From Calliopsis andreniformis (lineage: Eukaryota; Arthropoda; Insecta; Hymenoptera; Andrenidae): a stretch of DNA of 64,000 nt. The position numbers and the translations under genes are program-made. Where the stretch lies: assembly GCF_051401765.1 (NCBI RefSeq), contig NW_027480595.1:496001-560000 (forward strand), in the 5' to 3' direction. Shown piece after piece: positions 63,041 through 64,000 of the stretch; positions within the stretch are counted from its first letter, which is position 1; every line of letters starts with the position of its first letter. Under the pieces are notes generated by a model that did no database searches, was not told the DNA's origin, and worked only from the letters and a program-made list of their open reading frames with translations.

Positions 63041-64000
63041 GTGTTGAGGGTTGAGTGATGAGAATTGATGTTTGTGGATAGAGATTTGAAGATTGCAGGT
63101 TGAGTATTGAGTATTGAAAACTGTGAAATCATGATATTCTATTGAGGATTGAGGATGGACCACTGATTGTTGAGGACTGAGGGCTGAAGGTTGAGGATTC
63201 AGGATTGACGATTCAGGATTGAGGTTTGAGGACTGAGGATTGAGGATTGAGGATTGAGGATTGAGGATTGAGGATTGAGTATTGAAGACTGAGGATCGGG
63301 TATTGAGGATTGAACATTGAGGTTTGAGGATTGAGGATTGAGGATTGAGGATTGAGGATTGAAGGTTGAATATTGATGAATGAAGATTGAGGATTGAGGA
63401 TTGAAGGTCGTGGATTGAGGACGAGGACTGAGGGTTGAGTATCGATACTTGAGGCCTGAGGGTTGAGGATTGAGGACTGCGAATTGGGGATGAGGTTTGG
63501 GGATTGAAGATTGAGGATTGAGGATTGAGGATTGAGGATTGAGGATTGAGGGTTGAGGACTGAGGATTGAAGATTGAGGATTGAGGATTGAGGATTGCGG
63601 GTTGTGGATTGAGGACGAGGACTGAGGGTTGAATATTTATGTTTGAGGTCTGAGGATTGAGGACTGAGGATTGAGAATTGAGGATTGAGGATTGATGATT
63701 GAAGATTGAGGATTGGGTATTGAGTATTGAGGATTGAAGATCGACTATTGAGGATTGCGAATTGAGGATTGAGGGTTGGGGATTGAGGATTGAAGATTGA
63801 GTATTGAGGATTGAAGGTTGAGGATTGTGGATTGAGGATTGAGGCTTGAATATTGAGGATTGGGGACTGAGTGTTGAGGGTTGAGTGATGAGGATTGATG
63901 TTTGTGGATAGAGATTTGAAGATTGCAGGTTGAGTATTGAGTATTGAAAACTGTGAAATCATGATATTCTATTGAGGATTCAGGATGGACCACTGATTGT
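63041..64000 (+). repeat. Long-range duplicated block, second family, copy 3 (cut by window end)
   Basis: Anchors at 63116 and 63946 are 830 bp apart, as at 34605-35435 and 49658-50488. Variants match copy 1 at a displacement of 28,511, including the GTATCGATAC palindrome at 63,439 and GAGGACTGCGAATTGGGG at about 63,471. A private change is GATTGAGTATTGAAGACTG at about 63,274. The match reaches the last base, so this copy very probably continues beyond the window. Confidence 0.85.

Larger units (their letters stand above)
1..64000. repeat. Heptanucleotide satellite array, monomer GAGGATT, filling the window
   Basis: Every part of the window reads as GAGGATT or a one-to-three-base variant, in head-to-tail order. 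Frequent variants are GAAGATT, GAGTATT, GAGAATT, GAGGACT, GAGGGTT, GAGCATT, GACGATT, GAATATT and GAACATT. The TTGA that spans the monomer junction is the most constant part. The + strand is rich in G and very poor in C throughout, and I found no reversed run (CCTCAAT on +), so there is no inversion in 64 kb. No unique DNA of even 50 bp was found, and the array continues past both ends. No transcription or protein function can be inferred. A long tandem array of this purity is typical of satellite DNA in eukaryotic heterochromatin; bacterial heptamer arrays (STRR type) are much shorter. Host assignment is inference. Confidence 0.97.
1..64000 (+). repeat. Anchor module: 83 diverged 22-heptamer elements punctuating the array
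   Basis: The first base of the core GAAAACTGTG (or a one-base variant) was placed 83 times; positions are given block by block in this table. The module runs from ACTGAGTGTTGAGGGTTGAG through TTTGTGGATAGAGATTTGAA and the core to ATATTCTATTGAGG and ACTGATTGTTGAGGACTGAG. It can be cut into about 22 consecutive 7-mers without any gap (for example ATTGCAG, ATTGAGT, ATTGAAA, ACTGTGA, ATTGATG, ATATTCT). Subclasses differ just after the core: AATTGATGATATTC, AAATCATGATATTC, AATTGAGGATATTC, AATTGAGTATATTC, AATTCATGATATTC, and AGTTCATGATATTG (or AGCTCATG). It is the most A/T-rich recurrent element here. No function is known; a protein-binding or nucleosome-phasing role is speculation. Confidence 0.9.

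Noticed and set aside
762..63960. GATATTCTATTG in each anchor as a promoter or TATA element
   Set aside because: It is A/T-rich only relative to its surroundings, and no partner element, gene or transcript start can be tied to it. It parses as two heptamers of the satellite.
1..64000. Family of repeat proteins with a conserved ending or start such as SIEYHDFTVFNTQYSTCNLQ
   Set aside because: This is the anchor module translated; a second frame of the same anchors gives MISQFSILNTQPAIFKSL, and both are open. DNA-level repetition explains both.
1..64000. CRISPR array
   Set aside because: No constant repeat with unique spacers of fixed length: both the units and what lies between them are the same satellite, and anchors are 0.3-2.2 kb apart. 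No cas genes.
1..64000. Telomere or telomere-like repeat
   Set aside because: The monomer is not TTAGGG, TTTAGGG, TTAGG or another telomere repeat I know, and the array is heterogeneous with higher-order units, unlike a terminal telomere tract.
1..64000. Bacterial STRR-type heptamer repeat
   Set aside because: The monomer length fits, but such arrays are usually well under a kilobase and lie between genes. Not excluded as a distant analogue; the host cannot be determined from this window.
1..64000. tRNA, rRNA or other structured RNA genes
   Set aside because: The + strand has almost no C, so stable G-C stems cannot form over any length; no cloverleaf or rRNA motif was seen on either strand.

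Overview
The whole 64,000-base window is one tandem satellite array. Its monomer is a heptanucleotide, GAGGATT on the + strand (equivalently ATTGAGG; AATCCTC on the - strand), present roughly 9,150 times, always head-to-tail and in one orientation. I find no protein gene, RNA gene, mobile element, CRISPR array or stretch of unique sequence. The - strand has long open frames, but these follow from the monomer itself: 7 is not a multiple of 3, so 21 bases encode the same heptapeptide (SILNPQS, permuted) in all three - frames, while every + frame meets TGA once per 21 bases.

The array has several nested scales. (1) The heptamer keeps a TTGA core and varies mainly over the other bases. (2) A diverged module of about 22 heptamers (154 bp), here called the anchor, recurs at least 83 times, 0.3-2.2 kb apart; it stays in heptamer phase, so it looks like evolved satellite rather than inserted DNA. 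Two further marker modules also recur: a CpG-containing one, and an A/T-richer one found 8 times, always exactly 259 bp downstream of one anchor subclass. (3) Anchors define higher-order repeats. A unit of about 5 kb occurs three times in tandem (762-15,791); a 3,939-bp unit nearly twice (39,885-47,670); a 796-bp unit twice (38,150-39,745); and a 1,482-bp unit twice (52,593-55,557). (4) Multi-kilobase blocks reappear far apart: 16.3-21.4 kb at 29.1-34.3 kb; 34.6-37.9 kb at 49.6-52.9 kb and again from about 63.1 kb to the window end; 24.9-28 kb in part at 47.2-48.1 and 55.9-58.4 kb; 41.9-43.1 kb at 45.8-47.1 and 61.0-62.2 kb.

Repeat-unit lengths can be reconciled base by base. Almost every monomer is 7 bp, and the departures are mostly specific inherited 6-bp monomers. 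The 4,984-bp unit is 713 monomers, seven of them 6-mers; the 3,939-bp unit is 564 monomers, nine of them 6-mers.

Nothing identifies the organism. The size, purity and nesting suggest eukaryotic heterochromatin (for example pericentromeric or sex-chromosome satellite), and heptamer satellites are known there, as in Drosophila virilis. Short heptamer arrays also occur in bacteria such as heterocystous cyanobacteria, though I know of none at this scale. Taxonomic assignment is therefore open, and because the array runs off both ends its full size is unknown.
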